A stretch of 36,926 bases of DNA from Thermoplasmatota archaeon (GCA_030619765.1 JAUXAU010000028.1:1-36926); one strand, 5' to 3'. Numbered from the stretch's first letter, positions 15,777 through 25,273 are shown. Translations and numbers: made by a program. The notes: generated by a model from the letters alone, not told the origin.

Positions 15777-17081
15777 ATGGATAAAAAACTGATTGCTATA
15801 TTCATAGTAGTTTCATTACTTGTTACTCTGTTCTCTGGGTGTTTAGGTGAAGATACAGACAAATCTAATGAAAAACCTATCATTACAATCAGCTATCCAA
15901 TCAATAACAAGAAAGTTTCAAGTCTCGTTATGATAAGCGGTACTTCTACTGATCCTGATGGAGATGATGATTTAATTCGGGTGGAAGTAAAAATTGATGA
16001 AGGTGAATGGGAAACAGCAGATGGAACCACAAAATGGAGTTATGACTGGAATACATACGAATATAAAGATGGGGTTTACACTATTAACGTGAGATCCTGG
16101 GACGGAGAAGAATACTCCGACGTGCAAACATTAACTGTAGAAATTAGCAATCCTGAAATCGTTGCATCTGATTCTCATAAATGGGCAATTTTTATTGCCT
16201 CTGCTAATTTCCCAATAGAAAATGAAAGCAAGCTTGGAAACGGTGGATTATATCTTGCTGAAGAGATGGCAGAATATCTGATTGAGAATTGTAACTACGC
16301 CACTTCAAACATCATTATTTTATTTGATGATGGGTGGATTAGAGAAGACAATGGCTATGGCGAAAAACTAAAGACGTTGCAGGAACGCAGCCACGATTAT
16401 GACATTACCTACGGCGGCGCTACAAAAAACAATGTTGTAAGCTCTTTTGATCACTTAATAAACGAATCAAATAAATATAGAGACAGTGAGGTGTTTATAT
16501 GGATTTTCAACCATGGTTACGGTAATTTAAATAATTCGCTTACTGGTGGCAAACTTTTTGAGAGGAGCCAGATTTTTCTCTGGGACGATATGATCAATGA
16601 TAAGGAGTTAGGAAATATCTTAGGTCCTTTAAAATCAACAAAAGTTTCAATAATTGTTGATGCATGTTTTTGCGGTGGTTTTGCCGATAAAACCATCCTT
16701 AACCTGCCTACTTCTTTAATGCTTAGATCTGGTATTCCCCGTCCTGGAAGGATAGTTATTTCAGGAGCAAGTAAATTTAGAAAAGGATTTGCAAGCACGA
16801 CACAAGGTCCGTTGTTTTCTTTGCTTTGGTTTGAGGGATTGAAAACGGGTGAGGCGGACGGATTCAAACCAGGTTTACTGAAAATGGGTAGGCCAACATA
16901 TCTTAAGATTTTCAAAGATGGAAAGGTCTCTGTTGAAGAAGCATTCTACTATGCTCGCTATATGCTCAAAACTGATGAAAATTTCAAGGAATTCAAATCT
17001 ATGCAGCCCCAGATTACTGATAGATATCCCCTTCGTGGTCGCCTCTTAAGTTATAGGGAAATGTTTCTTGGAGAAGATTAA
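15777..17081 (+). CDS. Lipoprotein with caspase/legumain-like (clan CD) domain
   Basis: The protein has 434 residues. A lipoprotein signal ends LFSGC with Cys22. Residues about 34-124 form an Ig-like beta domain (ISYPINNKKVSSLVMISGTSTDPDG). From about 134 a clan CD peptidase-like domain follows: HKWAIFIASANF begins the core, His246-Gly lies in IWIFNHGYG, and Cys297 in VSIIVDACFCGG. These are the expected catalytic pair of the C13/C14 type, resembling bacterial and archaeal C13-like proteins. It should act outside the membrane, as a protease or a transamidase; which one is not clear. GGAG four bases before the ATG supports the start. Confidence 0.82.
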   Translation: MDKKLIAIFIVVSLLVTLFSGCLGEDTDKSNEKPIITISYPINNKKVSSLVMISGTSTDPDGDDDLIRVEVKIDEGEWETADGTTKWSYDWNTYEYKDGVYTINVRSWDGEEYSDVQTLTVEISNPEIVASDSHKWAIFIASANFPIENESKLGNGGLYLAEEMAEYLIENCNYATSNIIILFDDGWIREDNGYGEKLKTLQERSHDYDITYGGATKNNVVSSFDHLINESNKYRDSEVFIWIFNHGYGNLNNSLTGGKLFERSQIFLWDDMINDKELGNILGPLKSTKVSIIVDACFCGGFADKTILNLPTSLMLRSGIPRPGRIVISGASKFRKGFASTTQGPLFSLLWFEGLKTGEADGFKPGLLKMGRPTYLKIFKDGKVSVEEAFYYARYMLKTDENFKEFKSMQPQITDRYPLRGRLLSYREMFLGED

Positions 17082-17108
17082 TAAGTGCATATTCTATGAA
17101 AAGTTGGA

Positions 17109-18119
17109 ATGAAGAAAGAGGCTAGATTTTGGGAGTCTACGGGCAATAATAATGTCCAATGTTTTCTCTGCCCACATAATTGCAAAATAAATGTAGACAA
17201 AAGAGGTATTTGCGGAGTACGTAGGAATGAGGGAGGTAAACTATACTCCTTGATTTATAGTTCTTGTTCCTCAGTGGCAGAAGATCCTATCGAAAAAAAA
17301 CCTTTATATCATTTTTATCCGGGTTCAACTGCTCTTTCATTAGGTTCGGTAGGTTGTAATCTCAGATGCGATCATTGTCAAAACTATGGGATTTCTAGAG
17401 CCCTTCCAGAGGACATAACTTTAAACGAAATTTCACCCCAGGCAGCAGTAGAGTTGGCTAAAAAACATGGTTGTAGGGGTATTGCTTGGACGTATAACGA
17501 GCCCACAATTTGGCATGAATACACCTTCGATTCTGCAAAACTGACAAAAGAGGCAGGGCTCTACACCGTGTATGTAACTAATGGATATATTAATGAAGAA
17601 CCTCTTAAGGAGATATCTCCCTATTTAGATGCTATGAATATTGATGTTAAGGCATTCCATGAAGATTTTTATAAAAAAATATGTAAAGCTCATTTAGAGC
17701 CGGTTTTAAATACATGTGAAATTGCAAAAAGCTTAGATATTCATATTGAGGTGACTTACCTTGTTATTTCAGAAATTAATGATTCTTTTGATGAAATCAG
17801 AAAATTTTGTAGATGGGTTGTTGAAAAGTTAGGTGAAGATACGCCCGTTCATTTCTCACGTTTTCATCCAGAGTATAAGATGACAGATGTTCCAGCAACT
17901 TCAATTGATACATTATTGAAAATCTATGAAATTTCAAAAGATGTTGGGATTCTATTTCCTTATATTGGCAACGTCCCTCATGGAGAATATGAAAATACCT
18001 TCTGTCCTTCCTGTGGTAACGGGGTTGTTGAACGCTATGGTTTTACAACAAATACGATTGGCTTAAAAAATGGCAGATGTAAGCAATGCAGTACAAACAT
18101 CCCCATTATTACCGATTGA
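17109..18119 (+). CDS. amrS: Radical SAM enzyme AmrS (AmmeMemoRadiSam system)
   Basis: This 336-residue radical SAM protein has the cluster motif CNLRCDHC (CxxxCxxC) preceded by LGSVG, and an N-terminal Cys-rich part (CFLCPHNC...GICGVRRN) typical of AmrS/PflA-like proteins. The conserved WTYNEPTIWHEY and the C-terminal zinc-ribbon-type pairs CPSCGNG and CKQCS complete the family picture. The usual partners (Memo and AMMECR1 proteins) are not in the window. The family substrate is not established. The gene follows the C13-like lipoprotein after 27 bases, so the two may share a transcript by chance of position. Confidence 0.9.
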   Translation: MKKEARFWESTGNNNVQCFLCPHNCKINVDKRGICGVRRNEGGKLYSLIYSSCSSVAEDPIEKKPLYHFYPGSTALSLGSVGCNLRCDHCQNYGISRALPEDITLNEISPQAAVELAKKHGCRGIAWTYNEPTIWHEYTFDSAKLTKEAGLYTVYVTNGYINEEPLKEISPYLDAMNIDVKAFHEDFYKKICKAHLEPVLNTCEIAKSLDIHIEVTYLVISEINDSFDEIRKFCRWVVEKLGEDTPVHFSRFHPEYKMTDVPATSIDTLLKIYEISKDVGILFPYIGNVPHGEYENTFCPSCGNGVVERYGFTTNTIGLKNGRCKQCSTNIPIITD

Positions 18120-18274
18120 TATAAGATTGATATAAAAACGATCATTTTTACTAATTAAAAGTATTATAAATATATAAAACAAAGGAAAAATTTAATAAAG
18201 GTAGAAACATACTTATAAATACGAAAAAATAAAAACTATTAGATTCACAATACTTGGTAACAAAAGGTGGCCAT

Positions 18275-19039
18275 ATGATAAACCTAAAAAAGAATGACAA
18301 ATTAATTGTTATTATTGCAGTTGTTGTGATAATTATTGCTGCAATTGGAATTGCGACATATAGCTCCCCCGATACAAAAATCATTGGATCCCTGAAGACC
18401 GGTGAAAATATGTACACAGTTACCTGGGAAGATAAAACCGGTTCTTCTATCATTTCAGAATTTGCCGGTAAAAATGCTCCTTACAGTGAATCCTACATCA
18501 TTTCTGCACCAACTGGGAGTGTTTGTGTTTTAACGAATGTTGATTTTCAAATTACTTGGCAGGATGACAAGATCATTGGCGTATTTTTCAAAAGAGGCTT
18601 AGATACTTTAACCGCAGAAATCACCTCTATGGATGGTGAGTCTCAACGATATGAGGGGAAGGGCGGTGGAAACAAAACATTATCATTCAGAGTCAATGAT
18701 ATGCCTTATTCCAGCTCTATAGAAGCAGAGGGTATTTCTGAAGCAGAGCAAATAGTTTATGATGATTTTACCGGTCAGGATACTACTTCATTTGATGTTA
18801 CAGTCAGGGTAAAAACAGGAGAACCGTTTCGCAGACCTTTGAAGTATATCTCTGATAAGGGAAACAATTTTGAGATTAAAGTAACCTATGATTACTATAC
18901 TGCTTCTTTACCAGAGGAGGAAATAAAGGGAACGGGCCCAGACGAGGGCGACAATCCTTTTGATGATTTAAAAGAGGAAGGATATATACCACCCTTCTTA
19001 TCCATGATAATTGGAACTGGATGTGGAAGATACATCTAA
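18275..19039 (+). CDS. N-terminally anchored extracellular protein, unknown
   Basis: The protein has 254 residues. ATG 18275 is preceded by GGTGG at a 4-base spacing; a longer TTG start would cover this site. One hydrophobic segment (about residues 11-28, IVVVIIIAAIGIA) serves as a membrane anchor or uncleaved signal, and the rest is predicted outside. The body is beta-rich and polar (TGENMYTVTWEDKTGS, FQITWQDDKIIGVFFKRG), with no recognised motif, and the end is GTGCGRYI. It ends one base before the Pelota stop on the other strand. No function is proposed. Confidence 0.7.
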   Translation: MINLKKNDKLIVIIAVVVIIIAAIGIATYSSPDTKIIGSLKTGENMYTVTWEDKTGSSIISEFAGKNAPYSESYIISAPTGSVCVLTNVDFQITWQDDKIIGVFFKRGLDTLTAEITSMDGESQRYEGKGGGNKTLSFRVNDMPYSSSIEAEGISEAEQIVYDDFTGQDTTSFDVTVRVKTGEPFRRPLKYISDKGNNFEIKVTYDYYTASLPEEEIKGTGPDEGDNPFDDLKEEGYIPPFLSMIIGTGCGRYI

Positions 19040-19040
19040 A

Positions 19041-20084
19041 CTAAAGTTTAAAACGCAAAAGAGCAGCAACACCGCCTATCCCATCAAATTTTTTCCCTGC
19101 TTCATGCATTGTATTTATTATGGTAAATTTACTACTTGTTTTTCTTGCTAGTTTTAGAATTTTTTCTCCGTTTTCACTCCTAATTAAAATATCAGAGATA
19201 AGAAGTCTTTCTACCGCTCCTTTACTTAAAGCATCTTTAACTTCATTCTCACCATAAGTTGCTAACCCATCTTTTTTTATTTCTTCAAAAAGTTTTTCGA
19301 TGAACTGCGTCTCAAGTGACACTCGATTATTCTTAGTTATTTGCTCCACAATACCTGTCTTTAATGCCTCGTGTATACCATTCATGCCTGATTGTCCAGT
19401 TCCATGGCTTATACAATTTTCAAATAGTTCGGGCTCCTTTATTTTGCCATATTTTACAAAATGTTCTCTGGCAAAGCCAGAGCCAAGGACAATTAGAGGG
19501 GATTCCTTTTTCTTATAAGTCTTTAAAACAGATATTATTTCGCCATAATACTCGTGTTCATTTTCTTTGCTTTCATACATTTTTCCAGATCTCTTAGAAT
19601 CTATATCGGTGATGAATTGTATACCGCTTTGCCGGAGGATTGCAACAGTAGCTTTATCCTCATCCAGAGACACAAAAATCAGAATAGGTTGCAATCGTTG
19701 TTTTACCGCCTCGTCAATTCTTTCTAACTGATGATGTTTCCATTCACTTTTAATTATGGATAGTTTATCCATTTTTTCTGCATCGATATTTAGTGTATGA
19801 TATGAACCCAGATCCTGAGGACCTTCCTCTATTGTTCCATGCACTCGTAGTCTATCTGAAAATTCATGAAAACTTATTTTTTCAACTCTTATACCGAGCT
19901 TCATTCGTTTTTTTTCAGCTTTTTTTGATCGTATCTTATCATCTTTTTGCTCATCTGTTCTAAAAGTAACAGCACGTATTAGGTCTCCTTCTTCTATTAC
20001 ATTATATAAATGCCAAATGTCGTCGAGGTTTTCGGGAATGAGTTTTAATTCACCTTTCTTGAGATCTTTAAAGAGCGCTTTCAC
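19041..20084 (-). CDS. pelA: Pelota, ribosome rescue factor (aPelota/Dom34)
   Basis: This protein of about 347 residues binds stalled ribosomes at the A site and splits them with aABCE1. The N-terminal domain (ELKLIPENLDDIWHLYNVIEEGD), the eRF1-like central domain (from about 135) and C-terminal domain (LLISD to GIGGVAALLRFKL) are all present. As in all Pelotas the GGQ release motif is absent. GTG 20084 fits a typical Pelota start and has AGGTGG just upstream; GTG 20093, directly abutting the rqcH stop, would add three residues. It is coupled to rqcH, pointing to joint use in quality control. Confidence 0.95.
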   Translation of the reverse strand: MKALFKDLKKGELKLIPENLDDIWHLYNVIEEGDLIRAVTFRTDEQKDDKIRSKKAEKKRMKLGIRVEKISFHEFSDRLRVHGTIEEGPQDLGSYHTLNIDAEKMDKLSIIKSEWKHHQLERIDEAVKQRLQPILIFVSLDEDKATVAILRQSGIQFITDIDSKRSGKMYESKENEHEYYGEIISVLKTYKKKESPLIVLGSGFAREHFVKYGKIKEPELFENCISHGTGQSGMNGIHEALKTGIVEQITKNNRVSLETQFIEKLFEEIKKDGLATYGENEVKDALSKGAVERLLISDILIRSENGEKILKLARKTSSKFTIINTMHEAGKKFDGIGGVAALLRFKL

Positions 20085-20093
20085 ATCCGCCAC

Positions 20094-22052
20094 CTATTTG
20101 AATTCAAATCCTATGGTTTTGACAATATTTATATCTCCGGGTGGAAGAACTCGTTCGATATCTGGTGTAGAAGCATTAAACACCTCGGATAGTTTATTAG
20201 CTACAACACTTTTTTTAGTAACTCCAGATTTCAAAATCACATATTTATCTGATCTTGCTTTCACTGATTCTAGCGGGCCCCCCATTACCTTATTTGTATC
20301 ATTAATTTCGATTTCTCCAACTGCAACTTCTATTTTGCATTTAAAGTAGTTTCTTTTTCCACGGATAATAAATGCACCTTTTGGCAGAAATTCTCCACTT
20401 TGAGGAGTCTTGCTCACTTGTTCAGGTAAAACCCAATACGCTTGTGTTTCGGCAAATTGTCTCCAGGCTTTTGAGTAAGAAGCAGCAAACAAACATGCTT
20501 CCTCGAGTGTTTTTTCAGATATTGGGATTTTCTTATCATTTATGTCCATGCTTTTAACTACACAACTTGGAGCACCATGAATGTCAGCATGCGCATATCT
20601 ATCTCCCTCTTTGAGATATTTTTTTACTACCTGCTCATTGCTCTTTGCATCTCTACCTGCTATAACGATGTTACCCTCTGTTGATATAAACCATCTAAAT
20701 CGCTCAAACCAAAATTGTTTTTCACTTTTGGTTTCTTTTTCTTTTTTAATAATATCTTTTTCTTCTAATGTTTTAATTTCATTTTTTGTGTTCTTTAACG
20801 CCTCTTGCACACCCTTTAATTTCTCTCGAAATTTTTTACTAGCACGATATGCATTTTCTGCGTTTTCTGAGACAGTTTTACGAAAATCTAGTTTCACTTC
20901 TCTTGTTTTTCTCTTGTCATCATGCAACAAAACAATAAGTTCATTTGATGTAGGATCGAAATTTTTTACCATGTCTTTCTCGTTTATCTGTCTAATTTTC
21001 TCTTCTTTCTCTTTTTGTTGTAGCAAAAGAATAATATCCTGTAGTAATTCTTGACATGATTGAAAGTTTAGATAGATAATATCTCCTTCGATCTTTTTTT
21101 GCACGATTTTCTTCTTGAAATCATCCATAGTCTGTTTCTGTTGTAGTAACTGCCTTTGCAATTTCTCGATTTTCATCTGATACTTACTCTTTTCTTGTTT
21201 TTTTGTTTTTCTTATATCAACAAATTCCTGAAGCCCTCTACTGAAACTATCAATTTTAACAAATTCACTTTCTTCATAACTTTGAAATGGTATCGGTAAA
21301 ATATCTATTGTTTTCCCCTCTTTTTTTACAAATGTTGGCCGGAATGTTTTTTCTTTAAAAATATCTAAAAACTTTTGTAGGGTAACATAAATTTTTTTGA
21401 TGGACTCGTCACTTAATTCTTGTATCTGTGTGTTTTTATCGATATCAGCTCTAAAGCACATCTCCTCAGCATACGCGCCACCTAGATTGACCTTTACAGC
21501 TAAAGTTCTTACGAGATCCTTTTTACTTTTTTTCAACAAATCTATAAATTCTTCTTGGTCTAGATTAAAAGGATTAATCTGAGATGGGGGTGAAACATAG
21601 ACTTCATGAGATTTTAATGTTCGATGCGCCCAATGCTGTTTAATCAGTGGCAATATTATTTTTTCATCGGGGTTTAATAATATGATATTTCCATTGGCAA
21701 AAAGTTCGAAAACGAGGGTGTAATCCCCTTCTTTTTTTCCTATCTTTATCTTTATTATTCTATCAAATTCATGTTGGGTTATTTCGCTAATTCTTCCATT
21801 CAATAAATATTTACGTAGAGTCATTGCAAATGTTGAGGGTTTTTTTGGAACATCAAACCTTTTTTGTGTTCTAAACAATAGCTCACCATTTCTAACAAAA
21901 ACGATTTCTTTTTGACTTATTTTTTTATTGTTTATTCTAATAAGTAACTCGTCACGAGTAAGTTGGTATATTTTATCTATGTAACTTCCCTTGAGATCTT
22001 GCATTTCTGAAACAATTACATAGATGTCAAATGATGATAATCCTCGGTTCAT
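20094..22052 (-). CDS. rqcH: NFACT protein RqcH (Rqc2/NEMF homologue)
   Basis: This 652-residue NFACT protein binds peptidyl-tRNA-carrying large ribosomal subunits and in bacteria directs C-terminal alanine tailing. The NFACT-N domain starts SSFDIYVIVSEMQDL. The functional Asp-Arg pair is at 97-98 in HEFDRIIK, the same numbers as in Bacillus RqcH. A long coiled coil follows (about 270-470, rich in Lys, Glu and Gln). The NFACT-R domain is marked by FRWFISTEGNIVIAGRDAKSN and by HADIHGAPSCVVK. Its stop touches the pelota start region, so the two rescue factors are translated together. Confidence 0.95.
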   Translation of the reverse strand: MNRGLSSFDIYVIVSEMQDLKGSYIDKIYQLTRDELLIRINNKKISQKEIVFVRNGELLFRTQKRFDVPKKPSTFAMTLRKYLLNGRISEITQHEFDRIIKIKIGKKEGDYTLVFELFANGNIILLNPDEKIILPLIKQHWAHRTLKSHEVYVSPPSQINPFNLDQEEFIDLLKKSKKDLVRTLAVKVNLGGAYAEEMCFRADIDKNTQIQELSDESIKKIYVTLQKFLDIFKEKTFRPTFVKKEGKTIDILPIPFQSYEESEFVKIDSFSRGLQEFVDIRKTKKQEKSKYQMKIEKLQRQLLQQKQTMDDFKKKIVQKKIEGDIIYLNFQSCQELLQDIILLLQQKEKEEKIRQINEKDMVKNFDPTSNELIVLLHDDKRKTREVKLDFRKTVSENAENAYRASKKFREKLKGVQEALKNTKNEIKTLEEKDIIKKEKETKSEKQFWFERFRWFISTEGNIVIAGRDAKSNEQVVKKYLKEGDRYAHADIHGAPSCVVKSMDINDKKIPISEKTLEEACLFAASYSKAWRQFAETQAYWVLPEQVSKTPQSGEFLPKGAFIIRGKRNYFKCKIEVAVGEIEINDTNKVMGGPLESVKARSDKYVILKSGVTKKSVVANKLSEVFNASTPDIERVLPPGDINIVKTIGFEFK

Positions 22053-22194
22053 TGTTCTAGAACATTATATGTTTAACCATTAAAAAGGAATGGGATTGCT
22101 TCTAACCTTTAAGCTTGATTATCACAGCATCTAAACTGGTTTTAATTGATTTTAAAAATTCAAAAAGGAAAAGAAAAAGCAAAAGAATAATTTT

Positions 22195-23520
22195 TTAACG
22201 GTTTTTAAACAGATTTATAAAATGAATATCTCTATAGTCACTTGATTTTCTTCCGAGCTCATCATAAACAACAACTGTAATTCTGTGTTTTCTAATTGAT
22301 AATTTGTTAAAATTCCATTTAAACGGCGGATCGGTATCAGTATATGCTAATAAATTGCCATAATAAAATTCTGCTCGTTCAATTGGAACAGTTGCAAATT
22401 TCACATCTGTCCATATCCAAATATAATTTATTACTGTGGTTTTAAGATCCCCGATATTGCATATTTCTCTTCCTTCAAAATATAGTTTTCCAAATTTTGG
22501 AGATACAATCCTTACTTGTGGATAAGTATCATAATTATCTGCAAGATAAGCTATTGTTCCAGCGATTATTCTTGTCGTATTTACAAGATAACTAAGGTTA
22601 ACGTTGTCAATATCATCTCTTGGAGTATGCATATTCGGATCACCTTCTCCACCCCAGCAGGCTAATGCTTCATATCCATATTCAACAAAAGAATGATAAT
22701 CACTCCATCCACGACCATCTCTATCAATTTCACCTGTATTTATTTGGAAATTAATATTGTAATCCGTGTTTAAGTTTTCAACTATGTCCAATATCCACTG
22801 AGCATCTTCAGTTGCTGTTATGCCCATCTTTCTCCCCCCTTCAGCAGTTTCTGCATGTCCTATCATGTCAGCATTTATGTCAACCAAGATGTTATCACCA
22901 CTTTCATATGACTCTTTAACATATGCATGGCTTCCCAGTAAACCTATTTCTTCTCCAGAAAACGCGATAAATTTTAACGTGTGTTCAAATTTAAAATGGC
23001 TTAAAACATATGCTGCAGCAAGCACTGCTACTGTGCCTGACCCATCATCATTAGCGCCTGGCGAAACTCTAACAGTATCATAGTGAGCATTAAACACTAT
23101 GATCTTATCACTGGTTGAATTATTTCCTCTCAATGTTCCTTCAACATTTTGGCTCTTGTATATCCTAGGGTGATATTTATTTCCAAACACAGTCCAGTTT
23201 TGATATCTTGTCTCTAACCTCATTTCGTTGAATTGTTGATATATATATTCAGCCGATTTTTGACAACCATAAGTTCCTGTCCATCTTGGTCCGTATCCGA
23301 CTAGGGTTTCTAGATACTCTTGCAATAGACTTTCATTTATCATTTCAAGAATAGTCGTTATCTTGGGATTAATATTGATTATGCCCGACCGATTGATTTT
23401 CGTTGATATATCAAGATATTTGCTATTTGTATCCGAAAAAGAAGCTGTTGATGTAATTACAGAACTCATTAACAGAAGAACGAACGCAACACTCAATACT
23501 TTGTATTGTAACTGTTTCAT
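22195..23520 (-). CDS. Secreted M28 family zinc aminopeptidase
   Basis: The protein has 441 residues with a signal peptide (about 1-27). The M28 catalytic domain shows all metal ligands: His in FNAHYDTV, Asp in ANDDGSG, Glu-Glu in FSGEEIG, Asp in NADMIG, and His in PNMHTPRDD. This gives a two-zinc aminopeptidase of the Q-type carboxypeptidase/aminopeptidase Y group. The last 100 residues form an Ig-like beta domain (VRIVSPKFGKLYFEGREI) that may bind substrate or surface. It acts outside the cell and fits the set of exported peptidases in this window. Confidence 0.9.
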   Translation of the reverse strand: MKQLQYKVLSVAFVLLLMSSVITSTASFSDTNSKYLDISTKINRSGIININPKITTILEMINESLLQEYLETLVGYGPRWTGTYGCQKSAEYIYQQFNEMRLETRYQNWTVFGNKYHPRIYKSQNVEGTLRGNNSTSDKIIVFNAHYDTVRVSPGANDDGSGTVAVLAAAYVLSHFKFEHTLKFIAFSGEEIGLLGSHAYVKESYESGDNILVDINADMIGHAETAEGGRKMGITATEDAQWILDIVENLNTDYNINFQINTGEIDRDGRGWSDYHSFVEYGYEALACWGGEGDPNMHTPRDDIDNVNLSYLVNTTRIIAGTIAYLADNYDTYPQVRIVSPKFGKLYFEGREICNIGDLKTTVINYIWIWTDVKFATVPIERAEFYYGNLLAYTDTDPPFKWNFNKLSIRKHRITVVVYDELGRKSSDYRDIHFINLFKNR

Positions 23521-23639
23521 TTTACCTACATATTAAAATGCTTTGTAATTTTATAAATTTATCTATATTAAGTTTTACAATCTCTTATAAACATCGTAGG
23601 CAACATGGAGAGTTTATTTCTCATATAAAAAGGAAAGCC

Positions 23640-23965
23640 ACAATTGGTTTTTGGACGGGATGGAGGTACCCCTCGAGAAAGGAGAGATAGGATGCACGTG
23701 GATGAAAGAGGTACCTCATTTTTAGGAGGAAGAGTTGTAAACTAGCGTGCTCTTTGGGATGGTGGAATCATAGAGATGGGGTTCTTTTAATTCTGGTGTA
23801 CGCGACATACGGATTATGTTCCCCCAAGTTTAACCTGCTCAGCATAATTATTATGTGGATTGTAGAGATCGCGCTTAGTTGAAGTGACCACTGAGCGGGT
23901 GATAAGTTTCTCCATATTTTATCCCTTCACCGCCTATCGCCATGCATTTATGCTTGGCAAAACCC
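23640..23965. ncRNA. Candidate structured RNA locus, unidentified
   Basis: No coding frame of useful length is seen between 23521 and 24044, yet 23641-23700 has 31 of 60 G+C against 9 of 60 just before it. In AT-rich genomes such islands commonly mark structured RNA. GAGGTACC (about 23666) can pair with GGTACCTC (about 23710), and GCGGGTG-ATAA (23896-23906) with TTAT...CACCGC (about 23919-23934). CCATGCAT/ATGCTTGG makes a hairpin near 23939-23957. A TATA-like CATATAAAAAGG (about 23622) suggests plus-strand transcription; TTTATATATTAATT read on the minus strand (about 23975-23990) would serve the other strand. Hallmarks of SRP RNA, RNase P RNA or tRNA were not found. Confidence 0.35.
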
Positions 23966-24044
23966 AGATGAATTAATTAATATATAAATTTTTCTGTCTT
24001 TGCATGGCATAAGTGATAATCAAAAACGAAATGCATAAATAGTG

Positions 24045-24983
24045 ATGTTTTTATCTAATTTTGTGGAAAGTTATCAAAAAGAATTGGCCTCAATTAAAAG
24101 TATTCTTAAAAAGAATCCTAGAGGAATGACTGTATCAGATGTATCAAGAAAAATGAAGATTAATAGAAATTCTGTCGCAAAATATTTGGATATTCTCTTG
24201 ATTTCAGGACATGTAGAAATGGTTACTTTTGGTCCAGCAAAAGTATTCTTTCCATCTAGAAGGATTCCCTTATCGACCATGTTAAATTTTACATCAGATT
24301 TTATAATACTGTTGGATAGAGACCTAAGAATCATACAGGCAAATGAAAATTTTCTAAGTCTGATGGATATTGAACGTGAATCTATTCTGGGCAATAGAAT
24401 CTATGATTCCTCGAAAGCATTTTTTAAAATTCCAGAAGTATTAACAAACATTAAAAATGCTCTAGATGGAAAAGAAACAACAATAGAAACAAGTGTTCAA
24501 ATTAGATCTGAGAAAATTTATTTTAAAATAAAACATATTCCAACGACTTTTGATGATGGGGAACCTGGAGTAACCCTGATTATCAAGGACATCACTCAGC
24601 AAAAAAGAACAGAAAGAAAAATGACACAAGCAGTTAGAGAATGGGAAACAACATTCGATTCAATAACAGACATGGTCTCCATTCATGACAAAGATTTCAA
24701 TATTATTAAGATAAACAAAGCTTTTGCTGAATTTTTACAAGATAAACCCGAGAAATTCATTGGGAAAAAATGCTATGAGATAATCCATGGTGCAAAAAAA
24801 CCACATTCGAATTGTCCATGCCAACAAACACAATTAACAAAAAAATCCTTTATTGTTGAATTCTTTGAACCACATCTAGGAAAACATCTAGAGCTTTCAG
24901 CATCTCCAATTATCGATGAGGAGGGAGAAATTTCTGGTTCTGTCCACATTATTAAAGATATAACTGAACGAAAGAATTCATAA
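24045..24983 (+). CDS. Winged-helix/PAS-PAS sensor regulator
   Basis: The protein has 312 residues. An N-terminal helix-turn-helix (about 12-60, MTVSDVSRKMKINRNSVAKYLDIL) is followed by two PAS domains (about 72-185 and 200-310), the second ending SVHIIKDITERK. The second PAS contains CYEIIHG...HSNCPCQQT, a Cys/His pattern often seen in PAS domains and possibly redox- or cofactor-related. There is no kinase domain, so this is a one-component regulator whose signal is unknown. ATG 24045 follows an AT-rich TATA-like stretch (about 24006-24019), so the mRNA may be leaderless. It stands just after the GC-rich non-coding locus. Confidence 0.85.
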   Translation: MFLSNFVESYQKELASIKSILKKNPRGMTVSDVSRKMKINRNSVAKYLDILLISGHVEMVTFGPAKVFFPSRRIPLSTMLNFTSDFIILLDRDLRIIQANENFLSLMDIERESILGNRIYDSSKAFFKIPEVLTNIKNALDGKETTIETSVQIRSEKIYFKIKHIPTTFDDGEPGVTLIIKDITQQKRTERKMTQAVREWETTFDSITDMVSIHDKDFNIIKINKAFAEFLQDKPEKFIGKKCYEIIHGAKKPHSNCPCQQTQLTKKSFIVEFFEPHLGKHLELSASPIIDEEGEISGSVHIIKDITERKNS

Positions 24984-25015
24984 AAGGAAAAAGTTTATTT
25001 TTAGATAAGAATCAT

Positions 25016-25273
25016 TTATAAAGAGGATAATATCCGAACTGTAACTAGCACTAGCAGTGTTAATATTGAATTTGTTTTTAAGTCAAATATCTTTACCCAT
25101 TCTAGTAGAGCCAAAATTACGTAGGATAAAATCAGAATTACAACAAGTTGAAGAATTATTACACCAACTGCATTTATTAAATTTGAGTACTCTCGATTTA
25201 GAATTAAATCCCATATAGTAGCAAAATAAGCCAATAATCCAATTGTTATCTGAGCCTTGGTTAAATCTCTCAT
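25016..25273 (-). CDS. Small membrane protein, unknown
   Basis: The protein has 85 residues with three hydrophobic segments (about 9-22, 33-60 and 68-84). The middle segment is long, with LQLVVILILSYVILALLEW. It is a predicted integral membrane protein with no family recognised. It lies between the PAS regulator, from which it is read convergently, and the exported pyroglutamyl peptidase on the same strand. A reading frame alone supports it; no clear ribosome site is seen. Confidence 0.5.
   Translation of the reverse strand: MRDLTKAQITIGLLAYFATIWDLILNREYSNLINAVGVIILQLVVILILSYVILALLEWVKIFDLKTNSILTLLVLVTVRILSSL

Noticed and set aside
23660-23720. CRISPR-like repeat from the recurring GAGGTACC
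   Set aside because: There are only two short copies in inverted and direct overlap, with no regular spacers and no cas genes.
23640-23965. RNase P RNA or SRP RNA identity for the GC-rich locus
   Set aside because: The SRP helix 8 loop and the RNase P P4 motifs were not found on either strand by eye.
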